64,000 nt of DNA from Trinickia violacea (GCF_005280735.1 NZ_CP040078.1:1178001-1242000), one strand, 5' to 3'; counted from the first letter of the stretch, positions 9,314 to 18,441 are shown. A program made the numbers and translations. The notes: generated by a model not told the origin, from the letters alone.

Positions 9314-9339
9314 AGCCGGCGCGCGTCTCGCCGGCTTTT
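9314..9339 (+). terminator. Rho-independent terminator after acyl-CoA dehydrogenase
   Basis: AGCCGGCG, a 7-nt loop, then CGCCGGCT followed by TTT: an 8-bp GC-rich stem starting 12 bases after the stop codon. Confidence 0.75.
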
Positions 9340-9519
9340 CCAGAAAGCGTCCGCCCACTTTACGAAGAGCCAGATGCACGTGGCGGCCGAATAGTCCGTG
9401 CTCGCAGCGCTTGATGGGAGCAGTATCGCGAGCAACTCACGCTTCGGCACCGCGAATTCTCCAAACTTGCCCCGGAAACCATGGAGGGCATCGTGTCACC
9501 AGGTCAAACTGGAGAGAAG

Positions 9520-9726
9520 ACGAACCATCTCGACGCGAAGACGAGGGACTGATTTCTCTCGCCGTTCCCGTGACCACGCGCTGCGATGGCTGCATTGCGT
9601 TCCGCGCGAGTGAGGCGAAGAAAGCGGGCGCGACGGTGGAGGAACTTTCGAAAGCGCTCGGCGTTGCCATCAACCTGAATGCTGGCGCCGCAGTAGCGAT
9701 TCCGTCTCAGGCGGTGGCGCCGTCAG
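9520..9726 (+). pseudogene. AhpD-like / carboxymuconolactone decarboxylase family relic, frameshifted
   Basis: The frame at 9529 reads LDAKTR and then hits a stop. One base later a second frame carries on from 9549 with LISLAVPVTTRCDGCIAF, followed by RASEAKKAGATVEELSKALG. Joined, these form the core of an AhpD-like (CMD) domain with its CxxC motif. The His that normally follows CIAF is Arg. The frames differ as expected from loss of one base near 9547. There is no start codon with a ribosome site and no recognisable N-terminal half, so the gene is truncated as well as shifted. Intact relatives are small peroxidase-like or decarboxylase proteins. Homology fades after about 9720. Confidence 0.65.
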
Positions 9727-9821
9727 CTGCCACCGTCGATGCTAACTACTCCAATGCGAGGGCTCAAAGCACCGGCATCAATGGCCGTTCTCGATTGCAT
9801 AGCCGACCTTTGAATGACTGA

Positions 9822-10158
9822 CGGACAGTTTAAGCGACTGACGTCTAATGGCCGAACCCCGCCCGATGCTGAACCAGCGAGCTGGGCCGCCATTCATTGA
9901 CCGGCATCCGGCGCAAGTCGACCCTTTCCTGCCCCTCGGAATAACTTATTGAGTGTCCGTTTTGGAGTTGAGTCGCGACGATCGCCGATGATTCCCGGCT
10001 TTGCCCTCAGTTCGTCACCCAGTAATTCTTTCAGCCCACTACCGAGAGTCACTCGGTTTGCCTGTTCATTCGGGGGTAAGCAAGGCTTCAAGGACGTCGA
10101 TGGCACGTTAGCGAGCTTGAATTCTTTTGGCTATTCAAACCCGTAAGACATGCATTCG
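9822..10158. other. Gene-free stretch, nothing recognised
   Basis: 337 bases between the AhpD-like relic and the end of the MocR gene. Short open frames on both strands have neither a ribosome site nor a protein-like composition. The sequence is lower in GC than the flanking genes. It looks like decayed intergenic DNA. Confidence 0.5.
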
Positions 10159-11610
10159 CTATGGGCATGAGCGCAGCGATCGATCTTCACTCTGCCATCC
10201 CGAGGCGAGCAAACTGATACCTTTCGTGATCTGTTGTACCGGGGTTCCGCCAAAACCGAACACCAGTATGTCGGACGCACGTCCGACGCTTGAAAATATG
10301 TCCCCTCTGTAAATGCCGACTCCCTCTTCGTCCGCTATACGACATAGCGCGTCGACGTCGTAACCGGCGTTCACTCGCGTGGAGATGTGCAGACCGCACG
10401 TTGAGTCCAAGGGTGTCAGCCACGTGGAGAGATGATTGCGTATCGCTTCCAGCAAGGTCGCGCGTCGCCTCTTGTACTCCATACGACTGCTGTTCAGGTG
10501 GGTAGCGAAATCGCCGCTTACCATGAACTGCAACAATGTATTCTGGACATGCGTGGACGTTTGCCTGTCCACTATCCATTTTGCTCTTCGAAGCCTGTCG
10601 AGCAGCCAGGGCGGCGAGACAATGAAGCCTAGGCGGAAAGCCGGCGCCAAAGTCTTTGACAACGAGCCGAGGTAAATCACACGCTGTTCCCTATCAGCTG
10701 ACTGCAAACATGGGGACGGCATAGTACCGTAGTAAAACTCGCAATCGTAGTCATCTTCGAGAATGACGAAATCATCTATCGCCGCACGCGCGAGCAGCGC
10801 TTTCCGTCGCTCCGGCGAGAGCGTAACGCCTAACGGAAACTGGTGATTGGGCGTACAGTACAGGCCGGCAATTCCTTCTGGAATGTCCTCGACCTTGACT
10901 CCTTGTTCGTCGACCTGAAGCCGATACAGCTCGGAGCCGGATAGCCGCGCAATATCGGCGACGACGGGAAAGCCCGGATCCTCCACGGCGAATGACGTTC
11001 CCGGGCCCAGCAATAGTCTCGACAGAAGATCCAGTGACTGGTGCGTGCCGGTGGTAATGACGATATCCGCCCCCGTACAACGAACGGATCGCGATTGCCG
11101 CAAGTAGGCGGCAATCCGCTCGCGCAGCCGCGCGTCTCCCTCCGGCTGGCTATATTCAGAGAGCCGTCCCGGCTCCATGTCGGACGGCCAACGCGCCAAG
11201 CGCTTGCGCCGAAATACCTGTTCGACGTCGCTAGAAACTGCGCCTGGACGAAAATCTACATCCACGTCCTTTTGTGGCAGCACGAATCTCTCAACGGGGA
11301 GACGCTCCGACCATTCGGATAGACGCAACCGGATCGCTGGGCTTGTAGTGGGGGAGCGGGACGGCGACGGGATTGCGCGCACAAATAGGCCGGAACCGGT
11401 ACGAGCCTCGAGCCAGCCCTCCGCCATCAACGCCGCGGTGGCTTCTCTTATCGTATTGCGCGACACCCCAAGTTGGAGCGCCCATGTTCGGGACGCCGGC
11501 AAGCGTTGCCCCGGCTCCAGGCGACCGTCCTCCAGGGCCGCGTAGATGCCTTCGTACACCTGCTGCTGGATCGGACCGGTGCCGTCCAGTCGAATCAAAA
11601 GGTCGCCCAC
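10159..11610 (-). CDS. MocR/PdxR-type GntR regulator with aminotransferase domain
   Basis: A 483-aa transcription factor. The N-terminal GntR winged HTH (about residues 5-75; GQRLPASRTWALQLGVSRNT) is followed by a fold-type I PLP aminotransferase-like domain (about 110-480). The PLP-binding Lys lies in YLGSLSKTLAPAFRLGF and the phosphate and ring contacts include DDYDCEFYY. Such proteins sense PLP or amino acids and regulate a neighbouring, usually divergent, gene. Here the divergent neighbour is a cytochrome b-like membrane protein at 11803, which is an unusual target. I chose the GTG at 11610 because AAGGGGG precedes it and family members begin close to this point; an ATG 13 codons upstream has no ribosome site. 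GC is visibly lower than in surrounding genes. Confidence 0.9.
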   Translation of the reverse strand: MGDLLIRLDGTGPIQQQVYEGIYAALEDGRLEPGQRLPASRTWALQLGVSRNTIREATAALMAEGWLEARTGSGLFVRAIPSPSRSPTTSPAIRLRLSEWSERLPVERFVLPQKDVDVDFRPGAVSSDVEQVFRRKRLARWPSDMEPGRLSEYSQPEGDARLRERIAAYLRQSRSVRCTGADIVITTGTHQSLDLLSRLLLGPGTSFAVEDPGFPVVADIARLSGSELYRLQVDEQGVKVEDIPEGIAGLYCTPNHQFPLGVTLSPERRKALLARAAIDDFVILEDDYDCEFYYGTMPSPCLQSADREQRVIYLGSLSKTLAPAFRLGFIVSPPWLLDRLRRAKWIVDRQTSTHVQNTLLQFMVSGDFATHLNSSRMEYKRRRATLLEAIRNHLSTWLTPLDSTCGLHISTRVNAGYDVDALCRIADEEGVGIYRGDIFSSVGRASDILVFGFGGTPVQQITKGISLLASGWQSEDRSLRSCP

Positions 11611-11802
11611 GTGGCCCCCTTCCCTGATACACGTCTTCCCGTGAGGCATTCGTTTTGCCAGATGAATAGTCCTTTACGGCCCAATTCATGCGGGCAATTT
11701 CGGCCCACGTTCCGGGTGGCCCGATCATAAACTCGATACTCGTCACATCTTCCCGGCAAGTATTCGCGCCCGTTAGCGGTTGAAATCTTCGGAACCACGA
11801 TT

Positions 11803-12828
11803 ATGAATTCTACGGTTGCTCAAGCTGATCGGACCGTGTCACTTTATTGGCACTTCGCGCCAACTGTGTTGGCGCTAGGCTATCCATGGTATCTCGCCAG
11901 GTTTTACGAAGAGGCTGGCAGCCACCACACAGTCGGCGCGTTGTTCGCGATCGCGTTGGTATTTGCGGTTCCGGCGAGCGCGTTCCTCAGCCTGCTGTCG
12001 CTCGCACGGCTCGATGTGAGCGGCGGACAGGCTGTCGTTTTGCGGCGCCTCACGCACTTCACGTTTGCCTCGCCGCCGCTGTTTGTCATTCTGGGGGTCC
12101 TGCTTTATCTGATGAAGATAAACGGCGCGGACGGGAAAGTGTGGCTGGGGTTGTGGGCGGCCGTGATCGTCGGAAGCCTATTGGCAATCTCCACTGAGCG
12201 AAGCGATGCCGCCCGTTCGCAGCCGAACCTAAACACGGCGAAGGTGCGCGTGCTTCATGGTGCGGCATCGCTTGCCATCATCGCGGTGTTTCTATTTCCT
12301 CATCTAGGCAACCACGCAGTCGGCATTTTCGGGACCGATGTGCATAAGGCCGTCATGCTTGTGCTCCGTCATGTCTATCGGGCAGGATGGCTAGAGCCTA
12401 TTTTGATCGGACTCTTCTTCTTTCAAATCGTAAGCGGCCTTGTGCTGTTGATGCCGAAGCTTAGCGTTAAGCTGGACACACTCGGATCGCTCCAAACTGC
12501 ATCCGGAGCGTATCTTGTCATTTTCATTGCCTCGCATATCAATTCGGTATTCATTCTCGCGCGTTACTTCGGGACGGACACTGACTACGCGTGGGCAACC
12601 GGGGCCCCGACCGGACTAATAGGTGACGCTTGGGATGTGCGCCTGATCCCTCACTATTCGCTTGGCGTGTTGCTCGTCCTTTGCCATATCGCCTGCGGTC
12701 TGCGGACAGTTATGCTGGCTCACGGCGTAAGCATGCAAAGAGCAAACCGGGTTTGTTGGCTCCTGATTGCCGCTTGCTCGGTTTGGGCCACAGTCGTCGT
12801 GACGGGCATGTTAGGGGTTCGCGTCTAA
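11803..12828 (+). CDS. Integral membrane protein, cytochrome b / SdhC-like
   Basis: A 341-aa protein with about eight hydrophobic segments spread over its whole length. The second half resembles succinate dehydrogenase/fumarate reductase cytochrome b anchors: HGAASLAIIAVFLF, HKAVMLVLRHVYRAG, YLVIFIASHINSVFILAR and HYSLGVLLVLCHIACGLR place His residues inside or next to membrane helices, as for haem ligation. The family assignment is inference from these patterns; no flavoprotein or iron-sulfur subunit is nearby. It is divergent from the MocR regulator (192 bp between starts), so that regulator probably controls it. A stand-alone two-haem electron carrier is one possibility. Confidence 0.8.
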   Translation: MNSTVAQADRTVSLYWHFAPTVLALGYPWYLARFYEEAGSHHTVGALFAIALVFAVPASAFLSLLSLARLDVSGGQAVVLRRLTHFTFASPPLFVILGVLLYLMKINGADGKVWLGLWAAVIVGSLLAISTERSDAARSQPNLNTAKVRVLHGAASLAIIAVFLFPHLGNHAVGIFGTDVHKAVMLVLRHVYRAGWLEPILIGLFFFQIVSGLVLLMPKLSVKLDTLGSLQTASGAYLVIFIASHINSVFILARYFGTDTDYAWATGAPTGLIGDAWDVRLIPHYSLGVLLVLCHIACGLRTVMLAHGVSMQRANRVCWLLIAACSVWATVVVTGMLGVRV

Positions 12829-13290
12829 ACCGTGCACCTTGCACTTTCGCGAGCGGCCAAGCTGACGCGCGGAATTCAGATGTGCGATCGTGAAATGCTG
12901 CCTCAGGGCAAACGGAATCAGGGTTGGCTCTCGATATCGCATATATGGCAACGCAGCAACCGCGCGTTAAAGAGTTTTTGTAGCAGAAAGGACGCGTCGG
13001 TCTCCAGTCTGCCAATAAGCAGTCGTTCGGCGGCGGTATGCAATCGTCTCTTTATGGCCGATTATTGGCGCACGCCGGTTGCAGAGTTTTTCAATCTGCG
13101 CCGGTCAAGTCAGACTTGTTGCCCTACGGCGGGAATTTTCATTATTTGTGGCGCAAGCGACAGGAATTTTCACATTCCACGACACCAGCCAGGATATGCG
13201 TGCCACTGTTAGTGAAAAATCCGTTTGGATTCCGCACGGCGTTTTTCGCTTTCCATGTCACTCGACACCAGGAAAGCAGCCTCGCGACAA
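12829..13290. other. Gene-free, relatively AT-rich stretch
   Basis: 462 bases with no gene. It contains several A/T-rich runs (around 12968, 13095, 13140, 13210) unlike the flanking coding DNA. The OmpR-type regulator to its right ends here, and the sensor kinase gene that would normally follow such a regulator is absent. Confidence 0.5.
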
Positions 13291-14037
13291 TCAATGCGCC
13301 ACCGGCACCGGATGTTCCCCGTCCGGGACGAACACGTAGCCGCGGCTGCGCACGGTTTGAATGAACCGCGGTGACGAAGGGTTGGTTTCCAGCACGCGGC
13401 GCAGTCGCCAGACCTGCACGTCGATGCCGCGATCGGTGCCGTCGTATTGCGGACCGTGCAGCAGCTCCATCAGGCGTTCGCGTGTGAGCGTGCGCATCGG
13501 GTGATTGACGAAAATCTTCAAGAGCGCGAAGTCGCTGCCCGACAGCGCCAGCGTCTTGTCTTCGAGCGACAGCGTGCGCGAATGGAAGTCCAGCGTGAAA
13601 CGGCCGAACGTATAGGGGTCGCGTTGTTCCGGGGGCCGGCCATCCGGCGCGGCAGCGATGGCCGATACCGCACGGCGTCTGCGCAAAATCGCCCGCACGC
13701 GCGCGAGCAGCTCGCGCGGATTGAATGGCTTGCCGATGTAGTCGTCGGCGCCCATTTCGAGGCCGATGATGCGATCGATGTCGTCGGTGCACGCGGTGAG
13801 CATGATCACCGGGATGTCGTCGCCGGACGCGCGCAGCTTGCCGAGCGCCGTGAGGCCGTCGCCGTCCGGCATCATCTGGTCCAGCACGATCAGGTCCGGA
13901 CGCTCCAGTTCCAAGCGACGCGCGAGCGAACCCGCGCCATGCAGCACCGACACCTCGATGCCTTCGCGTCCGAGGAACTCGCGCAGCAGTTCGCGAAGCT
14001 CGAAGTCGTCGTCGACGACAAGGATTTGAGTGTTCAT
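13291..14037 (-). CDS. OmpR-family response regulator (orphan)
   Basis: A 248-aa two-component response regulator. The receiver domain spans about residues 3-118, with acidic pocket DDD near residue 10, phospho-acceptor Asp in DLIVLDQMMP near residue 52 and the conserved Lys in ADDYIGKPFNPREL. A winged-helix DNA-binding domain spans about 140-238 (SGSDFALLKIFVNHP...GTDRGIDVQVWRLRRVLE...RSRGYVFV). The start MNTQILVVDDD matches the family; a further in-frame ATG 27 bases upstream is possible. No histidine kinase gene adjoins on either side: 462 non-coding bases follow and a divergent HAD gene lies upstream. Its cognate kinase must be encoded elsewhere or has been lost. Confidence 0.92.
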   Translation of the reverse strand: MNTQILVVDDDFELRELLREFLGREGIEVSVLHGAGSLARRLELERPDLIVLDQMMPDGDGLTALGKLRASGDDIPVIMLTACTDDIDRIIGLEMGADDYIGKPFNPRELLARVRAILRRRRAVSAIAAAPDGRPPEQRDPYTFGRFTLDFHSRTLSLEDKTLALSGSDFALLKIFVNHPMRTLTRERLMELLHGPQYDGTDRGIDVQVWRLRRVLETNPSSPRFIQTVRSRGYVFVPDGEHPVPVAH

Positions 14038-14377
14038 GGCATGGGGTTGATATGGGCTGAGCATGGATTTCCAGAGCACGCGGCGAGCCGCGCCGCGTGT
14101 CGGGCGGCGTGGCTTACAACGCTGTCAGCAAGCGATCGTTCGGCCGGTGTGCCGGACTATCTGGTTCTTAAACGGGGGAGCGTGCGGAATCCGTCGCTGC
14201 GGGAGAATTTTTTTGCATGTCGCGGCAAATGGCAGCGCCGAGTGCGTCGCGGGCTCGATATCGCCATGGATCGAGCCGCGTTTCGTTAAGGCACAATACA
14301 AGGCTTCAGCCTTCCGGATATCGCGTCGCCGGACGGCCGTCATCCAGCATCCCGCAGGCTTTCGAAGCGAGGCCGAC
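14038..14377. other. Divergent intergenic region, promoters only
   Basis: 340 bases between the divergent response-regulator and HAD genes. No gene recognised; a longer in-frame extension of the HAD frame leftwards lacks family similarity. It presumably carries both promoters. Confidence 0.5.
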
Positions 14378-14995
14378 ATGCTCACCCCATCGATAGCGCT
14401 GGTCCTGTTCGACATGGAGGGTGTCCTGTCTCGCTACGACCGGGCGGCGCGCGTCGATCGCTTGGCGGCGATCACGGGCCGGCTGCCTGAAACCGTGCGG
14501 CATGCCATTTGGGGATCGGGACTGGAAGCGCAGGCCGACGCGGGCATCATCGGCGACGACGAGTATTTGCACGCGTTGGGTGGACTGCTCGGATGCCGTG
14601 TCAGCCGCGACGACTGGCTGGCCGCTCGCCATGCGTCGATCACCCCGAACGCGGACGTGCTCGCGCTTGCCGAGCGAGTGGCCAAGAGGCACAGGATTGC
14701 CGTGCTGACCAACAACTGCCGGCTCGTGGCGGACCATATCGGCTATTTGAATCCGCCGGTTGCACAGCTTTTTGGATCGCACGTTTATGCGTCCGCGTCG
14801 TTCGGCGCTGCGAAGCCTGCGGCGCAAACTTATTTGCGCTGCCTGGAAGGGCTCGGTGTGAGCGCGGCCGAAACGCTTTTCATCGACGATACGGATGCGA
14901 ATGTTACCGGCGCGCTCGACGCCGGTTTGCAGGCGTACAGGTTCGTCGATGCCGACTCGTTATCGGTAGAACTCGCGCGCCGGCAATTGCTTTGA
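14378..14995 (+). CDS. HAD-family hydrolase
   Basis: A 205-aa HAD phosphatase-like enzyme of the epoxide-hydrolase/haloacid-dehalogenase type. Motif I reads FDMEGVL (residues 10-16): the nucleophilic Asp is present, but the second Asp, the general acid/base of phosphatases, is Glu. Motif II is AVLTNN, the motif III Lys lies in FGAAKPAAQTYL, and motif IV is FIDDTDANV. A small helical cap follows motif I. The start at 14378 has GCGAGG six bases upstream; upstream extensions show no similarity to the family. Monocistronic. The D-to-E change could lower phosphatase activity or mark a different reaction. Substrate unknown. Confidence 0.88.
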   Translation: MLTPSIALVLFDMEGVLSRYDRAARVDRLAAITGRLPETVRHAIWGSGLEAQADAGIIGDDEYLHALGGLLGCRVSRDDWLAARHASITPNADVLALAERVAKRHRIAVLTNNCRLVADHIGYLNPPVAQLFGSHVYASASFGAAKPAAQTYLRCLEGLGVSAAETLFIDDTDANVTGALDAGLQAYRFVDADSLSVELARRQLL

Positions 14996-15181
14996 TCGGT
15001 ACCACGTTGTCTGCGCGGTCACGACGGCGGCGATCGCCAGCCGTTAAGGCGTCGTTCTCGACGCTGTACCGGTCACTGGCCCGCTACTCGACGGCGAACT
15101 GTACCTGTGCTCGCGCCCGACCCGCCGATATCGTATGTGCTGTACCGCCAACACATCTAACGACGAGAGTACGGGCCGCCG

Positions 15182-15982
15182 ATGAAGCTTCGGATCTATC
15201 AGGTCGACGCATTTACCAATCAAGTCTTTGCAGGCAATTACGCGGCAGTCGTGCCGCTCGATCGCTGGCTTCCCGACGCTTTGATGCAAGCCATCGCCAC
15301 GGAGAACAACCTGTCGGAAACGGCGTTCTTCGTGCGCAGAGCCGACGGCGCATTCGATATCCGCTGGTTTTCCCCGCTCACTGAAATCGCCTTTTGCGGG
15401 CATGCGACGCTCGCGAGCGCCTACGTGATCTTCCGGCACTTCGAGAGCCGCGATGTTTTGGAGTTCGAGGCGGAGTCGGTGGGCCGGTTGAGCGTTCGCC
15501 GCACGTCGAGCGGTCTCATCGAAATGAGTTTCCCACAGCGCCGGCCCGAGAAACTCGCTGACGTCCCTGCGAATCTGCTCCAAGGATTGTCGCTACGGCC
15601 ACGGGAAGTGCTGATCAACCAGCAAGCCTATATCGCCGTCTACGATACCGAACGCGAAGTCCGCTCTGTCGTGCCCGAACTGAGTTTGCTCGCCACGCTC
15701 GGTCCGCTCGATGTCGCCGTGACCGCGCCCGGCGACGAGCACGATTTCGTCTCGCGCTACTTCTGGCCCGCGAACGGCGGCGACGAAGATCCCGTGACCG
15801 GTTCCATTCACGCGGCACTCGCGCCGTTCTGGTCCGAGCGGCTCGGCAAGACCGATCTCGTGGCCATGCAGGCGTCGCGCCGCGGCGGGCTGCTGCATTG
15901 CCGTGTCGACGCTGATCGCGTGTATGTTTCGGGCCACGCGGTGCAATACCTCGAAGGGGTCATCGTGGTGCCGGATATCTAA
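15182..15982 (+). CDS. PhzF-family isomerase
   Basis: A 266-aa PhzF-like protein of the diaminopimelate-epimerase fold. The N-terminal pattern IYQVDAFTNQVFAGNYAAVV, the catalytic Glu in NNLSETAFFV (near residue 45), IRWFSPLTEIAFCGHATLASA and the C-terminal DEDPVTGSIHAALAPFW are diagnostic. The phenazine enzyme isomerises trans-2,3-dihydro-3-hydroxyanthranilate, but most homologues, like this one, sit outside any phenazine cluster and have unknown substrates. The ribosome site is weak. It lies alone between the HAD gene and the convergent APC permease. Confidence 0.92.
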   Translation: MKLRIYQVDAFTNQVFAGNYAAVVPLDRWLPDALMQAIATENNLSETAFFVRRADGAFDIRWFSPLTEIAFCGHATLASAYVIFRHFESRDVLEFEAESVGRLSVRRTSSGLIEMSFPQRRPEKLADVPANLLQGLSLRPREVLINQQAYIAVYDTEREVRSVVPELSLLATLGPLDVAVTAPGDEHDFVSRYFWPANGGDEDPVTGSIHAALAPFWSERLGKTDLVAMQASRRGGLLHCRVDADRVYVSGHAVQYLEGVIVVPDI

Positions 15983-16028
15983 GCTCTTTTCACATTCAAA
16001 AGTCTTCACTCATTAGTGTGAGCACGCC

Positions 16029-17327
16029 CTAGACCGTAGACGCATTGCGCGCCGGCTTCCGCACACGCAAATAAAGCAACGCGCCCGCCGTGATGCAAAG
16101 CGGCCACAGCAAATACCATCCCGTCATCACAAACAAGAACGCGACCGCCACGAGCGCGACGAGCGCGCATCGATGCGCGCCGCTGCCGCGCGGCAGCAAC
16201 CGCAGCGCGGCCGCCGTGCCCAGCGCGTAGACCGTGACGAACGAACCGGTCGTGATGAGCACGAGCGCCTTCGGCCCGACGCCCGCCACGATCGTCACGA
16301 GCATGGCCACGCCGGCCAGCACGGCGATCACCGCGAGGCTGCGGCGCGGCACGTCGCCCACGCGGCTGCCGTGCGCGAGCCAATCGGGCAACGCACCGTC
16401 GCGTCCAAGCGCGGCGCCGAGCTTGGCCGCGCCCGCGTAGTACGCGTTCATCGTGCCGAGGGTCAGCAGCACGGCCGCTCCCGCCGCGAGCACCTGCACC
16501 TTGCCGCCGATGCCGATCGCGAGCAGCTCGGCAAGCGGCGCGCGCGAGGTGCCGGCTGCTGGTCCGAGGACCAGCACGCTGGCCGCCGCCACCGCGAAAT
16601 ACAGCACGCCGACGACCACGACCGCCACCGCTGTCGCGCGCGGCAAATCATGCTTCGGTCGGCGGAATTCCCCGGCGAGATGCGTGATCGCCTCCCATCC
16701 GGCGAAGCTCCAGACGAGCAGTGCAGCAGCCGGGCCGATCGCGAGCCAGCCGTGCGGCGCGAACGGATGCAGGTTCTCGACACGCGCATACGGCAGCGAT
16801 GCGATCACGGCGGCAAGCAGCAACGTGACGAGCAGCGCGGCGAGCACGAGCTGCACGCGCCCGGAGATGTTCACGCCGAACGCGTTGCCGAAGGTCACCA
16901 CGGCCATCAGCGCGACCGCCGTGATCAACGTGACGGTCTCCCCGCCGCCGAGTGCAGCGGACACATAGGCGCCGCAGAAAATGGCCGCGGCGGGCGAACC
17001 CGCGGGCACTGCAAAGTAAAAGCACCAGCCGACCACGGCCGCGGCCTTGGGCCCGAACGCGCGGCGCACGTAGGTCGAGACGCCGCCCGAATCGGGATAG
17101 CGCGCACCGAGCGCGGCGAACGTCGCGGCGAGCGGAGCGGAAATCAGGACGAGCGCGAGCCATGCGAATAGGGACGCAGGGCCGGCGACCTCGGCGGCGA
17201 GCGCGGGCAACGCGATGACGCCGGTGCCGAGCACCGCGCCGATGTAGAGCGCCGCACCCTGCACGACGTTCAACTGGCCGGTGGCGTGAGCGGGGGCGTC
17301 GCAGGGATTCAGGGATGTCTGGGTCAT
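16029..17327 (-). CDS. APC-family amino acid permease, YjeH-like
   Basis: A 432-aa inner-membrane transporter with about 12 hydrophobic segments. The first helix carries the APC substrate-binding signature GAVLGTGVIALPALAAE (residues 31-47). Later SFAGWEAITHLAGEFRRPK matches helix 6 and its following loop. Length and composition resemble YjeH, an exporter of methionine and branched-chain amino acids, but direction and substrate are inference. It is divergent from a WYL-domain regulator, with a dyad and a TATAAT between them, so that regulator probably controls it. Confidence 0.88.
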   Translation of the reverse strand: MTQTSLNPCDAPAHATGQLNVVQGAALYIGAVLGTGVIALPALAAEVAGPASLFAWLALVLISAPLAATFAALGARYPDSGGVSTYVRRAFGPKAAAVVGWCFYFAVPAGSPAAAIFCGAYVSAALGGGETVTLITAVALMAVVTFGNAFGVNISGRVQLVLAALLVTLLLAAVIASLPYARVENLHPFAPHGWLAIGPAAALLVWSFAGWEAITHLAGEFRRPKHDLPRATAVAVVVVGVLYFAVAAASVLVLGPAAGTSRAPLAELLAIGIGGKVQVLAAGAAVLLTLGTMNAYYAGAAKLGAALGRDGALPDWLAHGSRVGDVPRRSLAVIAVLAGVAMLVTIVAGVGPKALVLITTGSFVTVYALGTAAALRLLPRGSGAHRCALVALVAVAFLFVMTGWYLLWPLCITAGALLYLRVRKPARNASTV

Positions 17328-17379
17328 GTTGGAGGGGGTGTCTCTCAGTCGAGCGTGCTCTTGGTTTTCGTTCGATCGT

Positions 17380-17411
17380 TATAATCCGCAATAGCTGACA
17401 AAGCATGTCAG
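17380..17411. promoter_or_regulatory. Divergent promoter region with dyad operator
   Basis: TATAAT at 17380-17385 is a consensus -10 hexamer for the + strand gene. Just downstream CTGACA (17395-17400), AAGCA, TGTCAG (17406-17411) form a perfect 6-bp dyad with 5-nt spacing. Its position between the APC permease and the WYL regulator suggests the regulator's own operator. No convincing -35 box at proper spacing was seen. Confidence 0.5.
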
Positions 17412-17433
17412 GATTTTCTCGAGCGAGGAAGAA

Positions 17434-18441
17434 TTGCGAACGAGCCGCTTGGTCTCGATGCTGCTTCTGCTGCAAATCAAAGGGCGCGTGACGGCGCAGG
17501 CGCTGGCCGACGAGTTCGAAGTCTCGATCCGCACGATCTATCGCGACATCGATCAGCTCGGAGCAGCAGGCGTACCGGTCTACGCGGATCGCGGGCCGGG
17601 CGGCGGCTTTGCGCTGCTCGGCGGCTATCGCTCGCATCTGACGGGCATGACGAAGGCCGAGGCCGAGACCTTGCCGATCGCGGGCCTCGCCGACGCCGCC
17701 TCGGCGCTCGGCGTCGCCGATGCGTTTCATTCGGCGCAGCTCAAGCTCGTCGCCGAACTGCCCGAAGCCGCCGCGGATACGTCGCGGATCGGCTCGCGTC
17801 TCTTTGTCGATCCGGTCGACTGGTACAAGCGTTCCGCCGCGGCGCCGCTTTTGCCGCGGCTTGCGCAGGCGGTGTGGGACGAGAAGCGGATCGCGATCGA
17901 ATACGAAGGCTGGGCTGCGAGCGGAGCGCGCACGCTCAAGCCGCTCGGACTCGTGCTCAAGGCCGGCGATTGGTATCTTTTCGCCCGTGCCGCGCGGCGC
18001 GGCAGAGCGAGCGAGGAGGACCGCATCTACAAGGTCGCGAACATCGCGCAGCTGAAGGTGCTCGACGACACGTTCGAGCGCCCGGCCGGATTCGAATTGC
18101 GCGACGCGTGGCTTGTCGCCGTCGAGCGTTTCGAGCGCGGATTGTTGACGGGCACCGCGCGATTGCGCGTCACGGAGGAGGGCCTGACGCGCCTGCATCG
18201 GATGGGTGCGGCAGCGGTCGAGCAGGCGCATATCGGCGCGCTCGTGGACGGCTGGCGCGAAGTCGCGTTGCCGATCGAGCCGGTCGATTTCGCGGCCGAG
18301 CAATTGCTGCGGCTCGCGGGCCATGTCGAGGTGTTGGAGCCGGTCGAATTGCGCGAGCGGCTGCGGCAGGTGGGGGCGCAGATCGCGGCATTGAATGCGC
18401 CTGCCGATGCGAAGCGGCGCCGCTCAGTCGCGTCGCGCTAA
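17434..18441 (+). CDS. WYL-domain transcriptional regulator (YafY type)
   Basis: A 335-aa DNA-binding regulator. The N-terminal DeoR-type HTH (about residues 1-55; GRVTAQALADEFEVSIRTIY) is followed by a WYL ligand-binding domain (about 145-225; the WYL core is DWYLFARAA near 190) and a C-terminal WCX-like extension. WYL proteins respond to small ligands or nucleic acids. Translation starts at a TTG at 17434, supported by GAGGAAGAA directly upstream and by the absence of an in-frame ATG at the right place. It is divergent from the APC permease. Its last codons (GGCGCCGCTCAG onward) overlap a 63-bp copy of the opposite-strand lhr 3' end, so the C-terminal tail (KRRRSVASR) may have been rewritten by that duplication. 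Confidence 0.9.
   Translation: MRTSRLVSMLLLLQIKGRVTAQALADEFEVSIRTIYRDIDQLGAAGVPVYADRGPGGGFALLGGYRSHLTGMTKAEAETLPIAGLADAASALGVADAFHSAQLKLVAELPEAAADTSRIGSRLFVDPVDWYKRSAAAPLLPRLAQAVWDEKRIAIEYEGWAASGARTLKPLGLVLKAGDWYLFARAARRGRASEEDRIYKVANIAQLKVLDDTFERPAGFELRDAWLVAVERFERGLLTGTARLRVTEEGLTRLHRMGAAAVEQAHIGALVDGWREVALPIEPVDFAAEQLLRLAGHVEVLEPVELRERLRQVGAQIAALNAPADAKRRRSVASR

Noticed and set aside
9894..10106. A 70-codon open frame on the minus strand in the gap before the MocR gene
   Set aside because: No ribosome site, no similarity, atypical composition; likely chance.
16648..18324. A 558-codon open frame on the minus strand spanning the APC-WYL junction
   Set aside because: It runs across the divergent promoter region and through two well-supported genes, and is Arg-rich.
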